A stretch of 53,885 nucleotides of DNA from an uncultured Persicobacter sp. (GTDB taxonomy: Bacteria; Bacteroidota; Bacteroidia; Cytophagales; Cyclobacteriaceae). Made by a program: the position numbers and the translations under genes. Each line of letters starts with the position of its first letter. Position 1 is the first letter of the stretch. The stretch is taken from contig CANMKE010000034.1 of assembly GCA_947498325.1 (NCBI GenBank), positions 1 through 53,885 on the forward strand. Direction: 5' to 3'. The notes under the pieces were generated by a model that ran no database searches, was not told the DNA's origin, and saw only the letters and a program-made list of their open reading frames with translations. Shown piece by piece: positions 27,040 to 35,738 of the stretch.

Positions 27040-28653
27040 TTAATTGTTGTGGTTTTGGTTCAATTTCAGCTCTTCGGGCTTAAACCAATTCAAATTCTTC
27101 TCCTCTTCACTAAAATGCATCCCAATCAGTACAATCTTCCGACCGTCATTCAAATACGGCTCATAGTATTTTTTCTCATGAATCTGATCTAATGCCTCGC
27201 CTCTTTCGCCGTCTTTAGGCTTCGGAGCATTCACCTTAAATTCCACTACATAAATGTGAGTGAAAGTTTCCAGCACCATATCAATCCGACCTGAGGAAAT
27301 GGCTTCTTCTGTTCGGGTCTTAAGTCCCAATGCCATCAGGTAAACATAAATTACAGCGGCATAATAGCCCTCAAACTTGTTGATATTGTTTTGAACATAA
27401 TTATTGTATGGGATCGATGCAAACATCGCTTTGATGGCCTTCTTAAAATCTTGCAGTTGGTTATCGATGAGTGCATCATAAGCTTTATAATTATGGTGCT
27501 CACTACTTTGTCTCAAGTCGGTTAAATCGCTAAAGAATAACTTATTCAAAGAAACCTGAACCTCATTATTCGGGATCGCCATTCGGTAGCGGTACCCTCG
27601 CATCGGAATTTTTATCTGCTCAGCAATTGTTAGGTAACCTGCCTGCCACAATAACGAAACCAAATTCAGGTGATTCAAATCAAATTGCTTCAACTCCTCC
27701 GACGGCAACACCAAATTATCTATCTGATAAGGCATCACCTTCCCTTGAGAAAAGATCTTGGTAATAAAACTCGGCTGACCTGAATCCCACCAGTAGTTGT
27801 CAACCCGACCATCTTCACTCAAGAATAATAAAATATCATATGGATTATAAACAGGGTCACCAAGATAGTTATACCCGTTGTACCAGGCTTTTACCTCCTC
27901 CATATCGATCCCATCAAAATAATCGCCAAAGCAGGTATCCAATTCATGCTGGGTAAAACCACAAACCGACCCATATTTTGGGCTGAGGGTAATGTCTTTA
28001 AAATTATTTGCTCCGCTGAATAAGCCAACACCTGTAAACTTGGTAATACCGGTCATGAAGCAAAAACGGATATGTTGATCTGAGGCTTTGATGGCTGAAT
28101 AGAAGCCCCGCAAAACACTTAATGACCTTGCCGCTAAATCATCATCATTCGATAGCGTATCCTGAACAGGCTTATCATATTCATCAATCAGAACCACGAC
28201 CTTAGAGCTGTACTTTTGATGAATCTTAAAGATTAACTCTTCCAGTGCGCTCCCAAGACTCCTTTGAGGCTCCAACTCGATTTCAAACAACATGGCATTA
28301 TTCCGTAAAACCTTCCAGATCCTTGCCTCGACGTCATCAATATGCGTATATTCTGTTGCTCCCAGATCAATACGAACCACAGGAAACTCCTCCGACCAAT
28401 CCCATTTATCATGTATATATAAGCCTTCGAAGAGTTCCTTCTTTCCTTCAAAAAGAGCCTGCATAGTCGAGCAAAGCATCGACTTACCAAAACGGCGAGG
28501 ACGGGAAAGGAAATAATATCCATACCCTTTCGTCATCTCATAAATATGATCCGTTTTGTCTATGTAAACATAGTTTTGATCAGATTCTCTGAGTTTTTCA
28601 AATGTCTGTACACCGATGGGTAATGCTTGTCTTTGGCTCATGGGATTGTCCAT
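27040..28653 (-). CDS. AAA-ATPase-like / PD-(D/E)XK nuclease-superfamily protein
   Basis: The protein has 537 residues. The N-terminal part matches the AAA-ATPase_like family: GVQTFEKLRESDQNYVYIDK, then a nucleotide-binding loop SRPRRFGKSMLCSTM (about 55-70), and a Walker B-like VVVLIDEYDKPVQ (about 155-167). The C-terminal part carries a PDDEXK_9-type core, RIDMVLE...YVVEFKVN (about 460-480). This two-domain family occurs in many copies in Bacteroidota genomes and has no firmly known role; proposed links are to mobile elements or defence. Start options are Met1 and Met5. The neighbour upstream is another ATPase, 73 bp away, on the same strand. Confidence 0.85.
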   Translation of the reverse strand: MDNPMSQRQALPIGVQTFEKLRESDQNYVYIDKTDHIYEMTKGYGYYFLSRPRRFGKSMLCSTMQALFEGKKELFEGLYIHDKWDWSEEFPVVRIDLGATEYTHIDDVEARIWKVLRNNAMLFEIELEPQRSLGSALEELIFKIHQKYSSKVVVLIDEYDKPVQDTLSNDDDLAARSLSVLRGFYSAIKASDQHIRFCFMTGITKFTGVGLFSGANNFKDITLSPKYGSVCGFTQHELDTCFGDYFDGIDMEEVKAWYNGYNYLGDPVYNPYDILLFLSEDGRVDNYWWDSGQPSFITKIFSQGKVMPYQIDNLVLPSEELKQFDLNHLNLVSLLWQAGYLTIAEQIKIPMRGYRYRMAIPNNEVQVSLNKLFFSDLTDLRQSSEHHNYKAYDALIDNQLQDFKKAIKAMFASIPYNNYVQNNINKFEGYYAAVIYVYLMALGLKTRTEEAISSGRIDMVLETFTHIYVVEFKVNAPKPKDGERGEALDQIHEKKYYEPYLNDGRKIVLIGMHFSEEEKNLNWFKPEELKLNQNHNN

Positions 28654-28726
28654 TTTTTTGTATGGTGGTTAAAGATACTGAATTTTGGGGAATTAGATCA
28701 ATCAAGATTATTAACACCAAATTTAG

Positions 28727-29929
28727 CTAATCCATCTTCAAAAATTGATTCTGCATAAAGCCGAATGCCCAAAGCGGTAAGGTCTGCATGGCTCCTCTGA
28801 GGATCCCATCTTTGACTACCAAAGCATTTTCTATACCACTAATTTGATTATTCGTCTTATTTCTTCCTCCAACTTCAAAAGTCCATTTTCGATCTACCAA
28901 GAAATCAGATGGTTTACTTTCATTGATTTGATGACCTGCATTCTTTAAAGCATTCAAGAAAAAGGTTTCCCGCACATTACCTATTTCAGGCGAACCACTT
29001 AAAGCATAAGCAAGATTGGTATTCTCAAAATAGATCTTTTCTGGCTTGGGTAATAAATTGAACCCTTTGGTTTCGGCAATAAGTAGATTGAGGATTCGTG
29101 CCCGTTGAAGCAAATGAAAAGCCAAGGCTATTTCATCTCGGTGTACCCCAATCTTTTTTGATAGATCAGAAATGTTGGGTTTGTAGGGAACCATCTCCGC
29201 CAATATGGCGAGTACTTTTCGAATTTTTTGTCCCTTTGCCAATGTCATAGACTCAATTTTCAACAGGTCAATATCAATCACCTGCTCCAATGCCTTTTTT
29301 AACCTAAAATGAAAATTAGGCTCTATCGTAAATGGGTAATATCCTTCCGAAAGATATTCATTGAAATAAGATAAAATACGGGTTTCTCCAACAGCGTCCA
29401 AAACCTGCTCATATTGATGGTCAAGAACTTGGGAAAAATTCAACATTGGGGCTTTGATGCGGTATTTTAACTCAAGATACTCTCGAAAAGTCATCCCATC
29501 CATCTGATACTGAACCACCCTACGGCTCAAATCATACTCTCCCTTATAAATATTAAGGATCGAAGAACTGGTAAAGACCACCTTTAGATCAGGGTAACTA
29601 TCATAGATATTTTTCAACTCCTGTGACCAGTTGGCATATTTATGCACCTCATCCAAAAATAAAAAGCGACCTCCATAAGCATAAAATTCATCCACCACAT
29701 CCAACAAACTGCGATTGGAAAAAATCAAATCATCCAAGGAGGCAAACAACACCTGACTCAAATCAGGATGCCGTTGTTTAATCTGCTGAAGAATCCATGT
29801 GGTCTTACCAACTCCACGGGCTCCAATGATTGCCGTCATTCGATTATTCCAGTCAATATTGAAATTTCTCTGAAATTCTAAATCTGCATTTTTTATAATA
29901 TTGACGAATGTAGTCTTCAGCTTTTCCAT
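28727..29929 (-). CDS. AAA_14/DUF4143-type ATPase
   Basis: The protein has 400 residues. It has a Walker A motif (IIGARGVGKTTWILQQI, about residues 34-50), a Walker B motif (RFLFLDEVHKYANW, about 88-101) and sensor-like VVFTSSSIL, followed by a DUF4143-type C-terminal half with an endonuclease-like fold (KIYFENTNLAYALSG, then FEVGGRNKTNNQISG near 355-370). Proteins of this type are common, sporadically distributed ATPases of unknown function. It is AT-rich. It lies 73 bp upstream of the other ATPase gene, so the two may be co-transcribed. Confidence 0.85.
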   Translation of the reverse strand: MEKLKTTFVNIIKNADLEFQRNFNIDWNNRMTAIIGARGVGKTTWILQQIKQRHPDLSQVLFASLDDLIFSNRSLLDVVDEFYAYGGRFLFLDEVHKYANWSQELKNIYDSYPDLKVVFTSSSILNIYKGEYDLSRRVVQYQMDGMTFREYLELKYRIKAPMLNFSQVLDHQYEQVLDAVGETRILSYFNEYLSEGYYPFTIEPNFHFRLKKALEQVIDIDLLKIESMTLAKGQKIRKVLAILAEMVPYKPNISDLSKKIGVHRDEIALAFHLLQRARILNLLIAETKGFNLLPKPEKIYFENTNLAYALSGSPEIGNVRETFFLNALKNAGHQINESKPSDFLVDRKWTFEVGGRNKTNNQISGIENALVVKDGILRGAMQTLPLWAFGFMQNQFLKMD

Positions 29930-30012
29930 ATTTTTGCCTTAGTATTCAGGCAAAAATAACTATTTTTAAAATAAACACCTGGCAATTAGCCATTTTTTTG
30001 AAGGAATATCCT

Positions 30013-30414
30013 CTACATCTCCATCCCAAAATCCATACCTCGCCGCTTCCGCTTCTTAAACAAATCATCGTCGTCATCATCATCACGCTGTTTGCCCCCA
30101 CCTGCGCCACCACTTCCCCCGCCTTGGGTCAAAGTTGCCAAACTCTGCATCAGATCATCCCAAAAGCCACCACCTCCCGATGATCCACCGCCATTCAACT
30201 CCATTGGGTAGGCAGATGAATACTCCTGCTCTTCGCCTCGGCTCTCGCTTACTGCCAATTCAAAACTGTCAAAGCCCAACGGCTTCAATCCTATTCCACA
30301 ATCCTCTAACGGCACGGTGATATTGCTTTCTTCATCAAACAATGAAAAGCCATGCTTTTCGTCCACCCCGATTTTGATATGGTGGTGGTTTATCAGCCAA
30401 TGTTTCATGTCCAT
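30013..30414 (-). CDS. Small Gly/Asp-rich protein of unknown function (133 aa)
   Basis: I do not recognise this family. The first 55 residues look folded and are rich in His near the start (KHWLINHHHIKIG). A Gly/Ser-rich linker follows (NGGGSSGGGGFWDDLMQ). Then come seven aspartates in a row (QRDDDDDDDLF) next to a basic KKRKRRG patch, and an acidic, Met-rich end. There is no signal peptide. The length and the ordered layout argue for a real gene, but the low-complexity tail is unusual. The start may be Met1 or Met3. Function and localisation are unknown. Confidence 0.55.
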   Translation of the reverse strand: MDMKHWLINHHHIKIGVDEKHGFSLFDEESNITVPLEDCGIGLKPLGFDSFELAVSESRGEEQEYSSAYPMELNGGGSSGGGGFWDDLMQSLATLTQGGGSGGAGGGKQRDDDDDDDLFKKRKRRGMDFGMEM

Positions 30415-31264
30415 GCAATTGTCCTTGGCTTCTACTGCATTGACAAAAGCATTAAATATCTTTACCTCCCTCGGTAAAAAACCTATCAGAAAATGGTGAT
30501 AACTGCCTTTTACATAATGATCAAATATTCCATATCACTCGGTAATGTGTATTTTAGAAAATTAGATTTTGAATTGATCAGATAATTGTAAGTGCCTCTC
30601 AAGCCATAATTCACTTTGGATTAGTATAGCCGTCACTTTATTTTAATCTAAAAGGTAATATCCCACAAAATTAATAGCCTAACTCACACTATTATTTTAA
30701 ATATAGATTTTTATATATTATCAAAACAACACTCATGATAAGTGTTAAATATCACAAGAAAACACTAGGGCATCGATCTGATAATTTCTTTGCTTCAGCC
30801 CAAGCAAAAACAACAATTCCTGAACCATTTAAAGCCACCTCTATCGCAACAATAACCACAGCTTTAACAAAAATTTCTTTGCCCTTTAAGTCATTTATTC
30901 CTGGGTAAACAATAAGCTGAAGAAGTCAAAGCCCTTCAATTTTAAGGCTAAAAATAATTCAAATCACATGATCTTACTTTCTATCAAAAGATAACGGGCT
31001 CTCCCTTTTCTGTCCTTAGTTGCGTCCATTTCTTTCCCGTTAGGGCAAAGTAGCTTGGTAGGTCTAAATTAAGACCCTCAAAAGCACATCTTGCCTAAAA
31101 TAAATTAAAATTACAGATGAACAGTATTGGAAGAATTTTCCAAAACGGAAACATCCATATATGACCGTTTTGGAAGAATTTTCCAAAACGAGTGATGAAA
31201 TGGCAATCAAGAAACTACAAAATGAAATTCCATTTTATAAAAAATACAGACATTAGGTCTGGTA
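30415..31264. other. Gene-free, AT-rich decayed region
   Basis: I see no supportable gene between 30415 and 31264. It holds a short direct repeat (AATATAGATTTTTATAT near 30699, again near 31440) and the two CCAAAACG-type inverted elements at 31128-31191. The composition is AT-rich with stop codons in all frames, as expected for degenerate plasmid DNA. Confidence 0.6.
31128..31191. repeat. Paired TTGGAAGAATTTTCCAA elements
   Basis: The 21-mer beginning TTGGAAGAATTTTCC occurs at 31128-31148 and again at 31171-31191, 43 bp apart. The second copy lies inside a 9-bp-arm palindrome (CGTTTTGGA ... TCCAAAACG, 31167-31191). The segment between them forms a further inverted repeat (CCAAAACGG 31141-31149, CCGTTTTGG 31166-31174). 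It looks like a protein-binding array, but no partner can be named. Confidence 0.55.
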
Positions 31265-31432
31265 TTTTTGTCGGACTCCCTCCCCTTCTCCCCGTATGTA
31301 ATCCATTTCTTATTGACGGGATCAACCACTTTTAATTCGGTGGCTCATCTGTTCATTTTTCAGGTGGGAAGGATTTACAATCCACTTTGAAAATACTTTT
31401 TCTTGGAGTCGTCTGTATTGATCGTAAAGCCA
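31265..31432 (-). pseudogene. Decayed serine-resolvase fragment
   Basis: The plus-strand text (CCCGTATGTAATCCATTTCT, GTGGCTCATCTGTTCATTTT, TTGATCGTAAAGCCA) aligns with the middle of the intact resolvase gene, about 26469-26627, with many substitutions and small gaps. The corresponding intact words are CCCGTATGCAACCC, GTAGGACATCTGCTCGCTTT and TTGATCGTTAGTCCA. No open frame remains. It is the relic of an older related recombinase, not a recent copy. Confidence 0.7.
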
Positions 31433-31711
31433 CTTACTTAATATAGATTTTTATATTTAATAGGTTAAGACACTCAATCAACAATAGTGTACCAATTGTA
31501 TTGTTGCTCAAGCCCACACAAAAATATTTACGTAAAATGGTACAATATTAATTCGAATTCCAAAGGTGAAATCTTAACTGCAAAATGGGATACCCGTTGT
31601 ATTTTCTCTCATAAAAGATGATGAAAAAGGACAAGTACAAAAGCCACTGCTGGTGTCCTTGGATAGTGTCGAGATCTCAATAGTTAACTTTTATTTATAT
31701 TCATGTTCCTA

Positions 31712-31732
31712 CAACTCGCATTTTGCGAGTTG
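31712..31732 (-). terminator. Stem-loop downstream of the ParB-fold gene
   Basis: Perfect 9-bp arms (CAACTCGCA, TGCGAGTTG) with a 3-nt loop lie 40 bp past the stop of the gene at 31773-32885, with further outer arms (ATGTTC ... GAACAT). A long U-run is lacking, so termination is plausible but not certain. Confidence 0.5.
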
Positions 31733-31772
31733 CTTCTTAGAACATAAAACAAGAATGCATCCACCTCAAAAA

Positions 31773-32885
31773 TTACGTTAGCTGATCTCGTAACTGCTCG
31801 AGAGAAATAATCAGCGTATTCAGTTTTTGAACAAAGTCTTCACTGATCTCGATCTCGTCAGGAAAGTGACGGAAATCCCTGAGTAGCGCATCCATCTTGT
31901 TGATCCAAAAGCGCTCCTCCTCATATTTCGATTTAGTCAGTGATTCCATAAAGAAGGCTACATCCTCCTCTTTTTCAATCAACTTACTCAAGCGATCCCA
32001 AAGGTCCCGAGGATTAGTTTCCAAATTCTGACTCACCTTAAAATAAGTCGTAAGGTAATCACGCATTGTCCTAATGTCGAGTCCTTGTTTGATGGCTAAC
32101 TTAATCAATTTATAAAAGATCCCATAGGTAAAATCCGTTATCTTTCGATTATAGGTAAAGTCGTCATAAACTCCCATCATCTCACGAACATAAGCCATTT
32201 TGGGTATTGCATCCACAAATGCCCAATTGGCTTCCATAGATCTTTTATTCACCCTACCGAGACATCTTAACGAGATGTAGCGTCGGAGCATCATCGTTAC
32301 TTTATTTGTCGAGATACCCAGCTCCGAGGCGACACAAGTTCGGGCCTCGAACACTTCACGACCGAGTTCCATCTTTGTATTAAACATATTCTGAATATGC
32401 CTCACCTTTGCAACATCATCCCATTCTTTAACTACTGAAACATTACTGACCCCTTGTAAAACCATAAAAGCATCAAGTAGTTGAGGAGCCTTATATTCTT
32501 TGGGTTCAAACAAAAGAACAGGTAGTTTATAATCATCTCCTACTCCTCTAACCCGGCCTGATTTAAGGCAACTGGTTCTGGTATTTCCCTCCAGAACGAC
32601 ATATTCAAAGCCTGTAAGTTTACCTTTGTCATAAAAATAAGCCTTGCAAAAAAGGTCCACTGTTGTTACCACAATTTTATTGATCCAGACCAAATGCTGG
32701 TTCATACCGTTCAACAGTTCTTTAGCATAATCTTTCGCTACCGTTTCCGCAATCAAATCGTTTTGTGTTTGTTCCGCCTGCCCAACATATCTAGGATTCA
32801 AAGGGTTAATCGCAATTTTGCTGAGTTGGATTGATGTTGAATAAAGATTCATAAGTTCTTGAAAATTTAAATGAATATTGGCCAT
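31773..32885 (-). CDS. ParB/sulfiredoxin-fold domain protein (370 aa)
   Basis: Residues about 22-165 carry features of the ParB-N/Srx fold: IAINPLNPRYV, and VVLEGNTRTSCLKSG in the place of the usual EGNRR or GERR motif, followed by LPVLLFEP. A helical part with a likely helix-turn-helix comes next (VASELGISTNKVTMMLRRY). The C-terminal 150 residues are helical and unassigned. The protein is not a standard partition ParB and does not lie next to parA. It is divergent from a CI-like repressor across 152 bp, so it could be a target of that repressor. Possible roles are DNA binding or CTP/ATP-dependent DNA modification, but this is inference. Confidence 0.65.
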   Translation of the reverse strand: MANIHLNFQELMNLYSTSIQLSKIAINPLNPRYVGQAEQTQNDLIAETVAKDYAKELLNGMNQHLVWINKIVVTTVDLFCKAYFYDKGKLTGFEYVVLEGNTRTSCLKSGRVRGVGDDYKLPVLLFEPKEYKAPQLLDAFMVLQGVSNVSVVKEWDDVAKVRHIQNMFNTKMELGREVFEARTCVASELGISTNKVTMMLRRYISLRCLGRVNKRSMEANWAFVDAIPKMAYVREMMGVYDDFTYNRKITDFTYGIFYKLIKLAIKQGLDIRTMRDYLTTYFKVSQNLETNPRDLWDRLSKLIEKEEDVAFFMESLTKSKYEEERFWINKMDALLRDFRHFPDEIEISEDFVQKLNTLIISLEQLRDQLT

Positions 32886-32983
32886 ACCATGAGAAAGATT
32901 TCATTCTAAGTCAATTCAATTTTATCTTAGCACAAACCCAGCTCTTTGCCTGGCCGTTTAATTATCTACACTCAATATTAATC

Positions 32984-33024
32984 ACAAATTGTATAATTGC
33001 AAAACAATCAAACACACTTTGTGT
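32984..33024. promoter_or_regulatory. Palindromes in the divergent promoter region
   Basis: ACAAATTGT (32984-32992) and ACACACTTTGTGT (33012-33024) are perfect short palindromes in the gap between the ParB-fold gene and the CI-like repressor gene. The second ends 13 bp before the repressor start. They are candidate operators; their half-sites differ (ACAA and ACACA), so shared binding is uncertain. Confidence 0.4.
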
Positions 33025-33037
33025 AAAAAAATTATTT

Positions 33038-33595
33038 ATGAATCGATCTGACCTCTTAGATAAAATAAAAAAGCACTATAATTTCAAGACAGACACCGCA
33101 TTTGCCAATTTTTTAGAGATAAAACCAAATGTCATATCTAACTGGAAGGCACGAAATGTGTTTGATGTAGATAAAATATTCACAAAATGTGAAGGTATTT
33201 CAGCAGAGTGGTTACTGACAGGAGAGGGAAAAATGTTTCGTCAAGAAAACATTGGCCAAAATGAGCAAGCGCAAACTCAAGTAGATTTAGAAAATCCCAC
33301 AAAATTCATCATGAAAGGCAACAGTATGTCACCCTTGATCGAAAATGGCGATGAAATCAGCTTTAAACCCGTTTCTACTGACTTAAAAAACGTTTTGTGG
33401 GGATCTCTGTACCTTTTGACCATTGAGATCGATGGCGAGCATCTAAAGACCCTTCGTTACATTTATCCGGCGGAAAATCCGGAAAAAATTCTTTTGGTAG
33501 CCAAAAATTCAGCGGAATATGCTCCGAAGGAGCTCGATTTTTCGCAAGTAAAGGAAATGGGCTTGGCAACGGTTTTGGTGAGGCGGCTGGTTTAA
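33038..33595 (+). CDS. CI/LexA-like repressor with S24 peptidase domain
   Basis: The protein has 185 residues. Residues 1-70 form a phage CI-type helix-turn-helix (TDTAFANFLEIKPNVISNWK, then GISAEWLLTGEGKMF). Residues about 88-185 form a LexA/CI-like S24 peptidase fold: MKGNSMSPLIENGDE holds the nucleophilic Ser of SMSP, and Lys in HLKTLRYI is the likely general base. The linker is short and I see no clear Ala-Gly or Cys-Gly cleavage pair, so self-cleavage is uncertain. It is divergent from the ParB-fold gene and lies upstream of the origin, so it may control copy-number or transfer functions. SOS-type induction is possible but unproven. Confidence 0.85.
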   Translation: MNRSDLLDKIKKHYNFKTDTAFANFLEIKPNVISNWKARNVFDVDKIFTKCEGISAEWLLTGEGKMFRQENIGQNEQAQTQVDLENPTKFIMKGNSMSPLIENGDEISFKPVSTDLKNVLWGSLYLLTIEIDGEHLKTLRYIYPAENPEKILLVAKNSAEYAPKELDFSQVKEMGLATVLVRRLV

Positions 33596-34273
33596 AATTT
33601 CAAACAATTCTCATAAATGATTGATCAGTGAGAGCAAGATAAAAAAATTGAAATCGCTATTCCAAAGGCAGATAATTGTTCGGATTCGATTTATTTCCAT
33701 GCTTTTTGCACTGCTCGGCATTTGATGAATAGCAATTCAGACGAATTACCCAATTACGTACCATAGGGGTATTAGATGCCCCTTGATTCGTATGAAGTCC
33801 ATATAATGTCGCAGATGGGGAAACAAATTTCTAATTAATTGGTCTATAGTTTTATTTTTTATTAATAATAATATTATAAATGTGATTATTTAGGTTTTTA
33901 ATTAAATAGACTTAACCAGCCTCTTTTGTTTGTTTTTATGTTTTATTGTTTTAATATGTTTTAGGGCTCTGTAACTAACTGATAATCAACAGAGTTATAA
34001 GGTCGAAATCACCCCATGGTACGTCAATCAACCCCTATGGTACGAAATAGAACACCCCATGGTACGTCGTAAAAACCCCTATGGTACGTCGTAAAACACC
34101 CCATGGTACGTATCACACCCTATGGTACGTCGTAAAACACCCTAAAGTACGTTTAAAGGAACAGAAGTACTATTTTTATTGCATTATTTAAAGCTTATTC
34201 TTATCATTACACTTGAATATGGAACGATAAGAATAATTTGAGCTCTTTTTGAGCTGGCTAAACGTACTTTCGG
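33596..34273. other. Plasmid origin region, oriV-like, with iterons and AT-rich tract
   Basis: The stretch has no gene. It contains an inverted iteron copy at 33756-33769 (ACGTACCATAGGGG), a long AT-rich tract at about 33831-33960 that could be the unwinding element, the direct iteron array at 34012-34152, an inverted repeat ATTCTTATC / GATAAGAAT at 34197-34205 and 34226-34234, and an operator-like inverted iteron at 34259-34277. I did not find a clear DnaA box. Position just before the rep gene supports an origin of replication. Confidence 0.8.
34012..34152 (+). repeat. Seven direct iterons (core CCCCATGGTACGT)
   Basis: The cores begin at 34012, 34032, 34055, 34076, 34099, 34118 and 34140. 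The ATGGTACG part recurs at steps of 21, 22, 22, 22, 19 and 22 bp, about two helical turns. The first six read CCC(C/T)ATGGTACG; the seventh is degenerate (CCCTAAAGTACGT). Several are followed by CGTAAAA. This is the pattern of iterons bound by Rep_3-family initiators. Confidence 0.88.
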
Positions 34274-34277
34274 GTGT
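34259..34277 (-). promoter_or_regulatory. Inverted iteron-like operator over the rep start
   Basis: TAAACGTACTTTCGGGTGT is the reverse complement of iteron 7 with its flank (34137-34155) at 18 of 19 positions. It covers the GTG start of rep at 34274. In many iteron plasmids an inverted partial iteron over the rep promoter lets Rep repress its own gene; the same is likely here. Confidence 0.7.
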
Positions 34278-35680
34278 TAACAGAAATAAAGAATTCAAAC
34301 GTACAGATTGTAAAATCAAATCAGTTGATCAATGCCCGTGGGGGAATGACTATCACTGAGCAGCGTGTTTTTTTATATGCGCTAAGTAAGCTCCGAATGG
34401 ATCAACGGGAGTTTGAGCCTATTCATATTCATATCACAGATCTTTACAATAAGCCTGGTAAGAAGCAATATCAGTTGGTTAAAAATGCGGTGAAGGTGCT
34501 TCAAAACTATAATTTTGGTTTCCAAAATGATGCAGGTCAGTGGGCACAGGTCTCTATTTTTGATGTGGAAGGTGATGATAATGATCATTCGATGACACTG
34601 CACTTTAATGACCGAGCCAAGCCCTTTCTGTTGAATCTGGTGAATGGAAACTATACCAAATATTTTATGAAAGATGCTTGGGGGTTTAAATCTTCCCGCT
34701 ATTCTTTACGGATTTATGAGTTGTGTAAACAGTACCCCAATGTACTAAGGCGTCCGCCGATTACGGTGGAAGATCTCAAGGGACTGGTTGGCGCGTATCG
34801 GATAGATGAAAAAGGAAAATATGTTTTCATGTATCCGAGTTTCTCCAAATTTGACGAGAAAGTCTTAAAGCCCGCCGTTGCGGAGATTAATGAACTGTCT
34901 GACATCTTCGTCAAATATGAAAAAATCCGTAAAGGGCGGACAGTGGAATCAATTGTTTTTATTTCGAAGTTAAAAGACCAAGTGCCAAAGGTGTTGAGTG
35001 CTGAAGAACCTGTTTCCAAAACGCAAGAGATATCTTTTGAGATTGTTCAGGGCAAGTCGGAAAAGGAAAAGTATATCGAGGAGCAGATGAAGGGGCGAAA
35101 CATCAAAAATCCTGTCGCTTACAAGAAAAAGCTGATGGGGGATCCTTCGATCGATGAACAAATGAAAGAGGAGGCGAAGGTAAAACCAAAGACCAAAGCC
35201 ACCTACCCTTCTTCTTTGGTTACGCAACAGCGGATTTTTGATCAGTCGCAGGAAGAGAAAAGAAGGCAGGCGTTTTCACGCTTCACGACTGCCCAAAAGC
35301 TATTGTACTTTGAAGCACATAAATCCAAAATTGATCGATACGAAAAAGATATTCTGGAGACATTGAAGCCCTACGCCATTACTCAAACAGGCAAGAAGCT
35401 GATTGAGGATTTTCATGGCAAATCTTGGACAAGAGATCTTAAAATCAAGATCGGTGCTTTTTTGATCAAGAAGTTGGGGACGAAGGAAGAGAAGTTGTTT
35501 CTTGACTTTAAGACATGGGATCAGCTTGAAATACCGCTGAGCAACGACAGACCGTCGATGGATTTGCAGCGTGAGTTGCTATTTGAATTAATGCTTAGCA
35601 GTCCGAATTCATTCATTAGCTTGGTCAAGAAGGATGGCTGGATTGTCGAGGATATCCTCGAAAAATATTTTAACATTTAA
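34274..35680 (+). CDS. Rep_3-family (RepB-like) plasmid replication initiator
   Basis: The protein has 468 residues. The opening IVKSNQLINARGG...TEQRVFLYALSKL is typical of Rep_3 initiators and begins the first winged-helix domain (about 10-120). A second winged helix follows (about 125-235, with SSRYSLRIYELCKQ and GAYRIDEKGKY). The last 230 residues are an extra, charged region with a helical C-terminus and no known domain, so the protein is longer than many Rep_3 members (about 300). Start: the frame is closed by a stop at 34259-34261, leaving GTG at 34274 as the only usable start before the conserved region. The iterons and the inverted operator upstream support its role as the initiator that binds the origin and represses its own gene. 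Confidence 0.88.
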   Translation: MLTEIKNSNVQIVKSNQLINARGGMTITEQRVFLYALSKLRMDQREFEPIHIHITDLYNKPGKKQYQLVKNAVKVLQNYNFGFQNDAGQWAQVSIFDVEGDDNDHSMTLHFNDRAKPFLLNLVNGNYTKYFMKDAWGFKSSRYSLRIYELCKQYPNVLRRPPITVEDLKGLVGAYRIDEKGKYVFMYPSFSKFDEKVLKPAVAEINELSDIFVKYEKIRKGRTVESIVFISKLKDQVPKVLSAEEPVSKTQEISFEIVQGKSEKEKYIEEQMKGRNIKNPVAYKKKLMGDPSIDEQMKEEAKVKPKTKATYPSSLVTQQRIFDQSQEEKRRQAFSRFTTAQKLLYFEAHKSKIDRYEKDILETLKPYAITQTGKKLIEDFHGKSWTRDLKIKIGAFLIKKLGTKEEKLFLDFKTWDQLEIPLSNDRPSMDLQRELLFELMLSSPNSFISLVKKDGWIVEDILEKYFNI

Positions 35681-35738
35681 TGGACGAAAAATATCGTCTT
35701 CAATTTTTATTATCAAATTTGTTCAGAAATTTGAAAGC

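Noticed and set aside
34012-34152. CRISPR-like array
   Set aside because: The repeats are 13-bp cores at 22-bp steps with short, similar gaps rather than unique spacers, and they precede a Rep gene; they are iterons.
33596-34273. tRNA or other structured RNA gene in the origin region
   Set aside because: No cloverleaf or known RNA pattern could be seen; the structure is explained by iterons and an AT-rich tract.
35634-35738. N-terminal extension of ParA
   Set aside because: It overlaps the end of rep and lacks family similarity; ParA starts cleanly at 35739.
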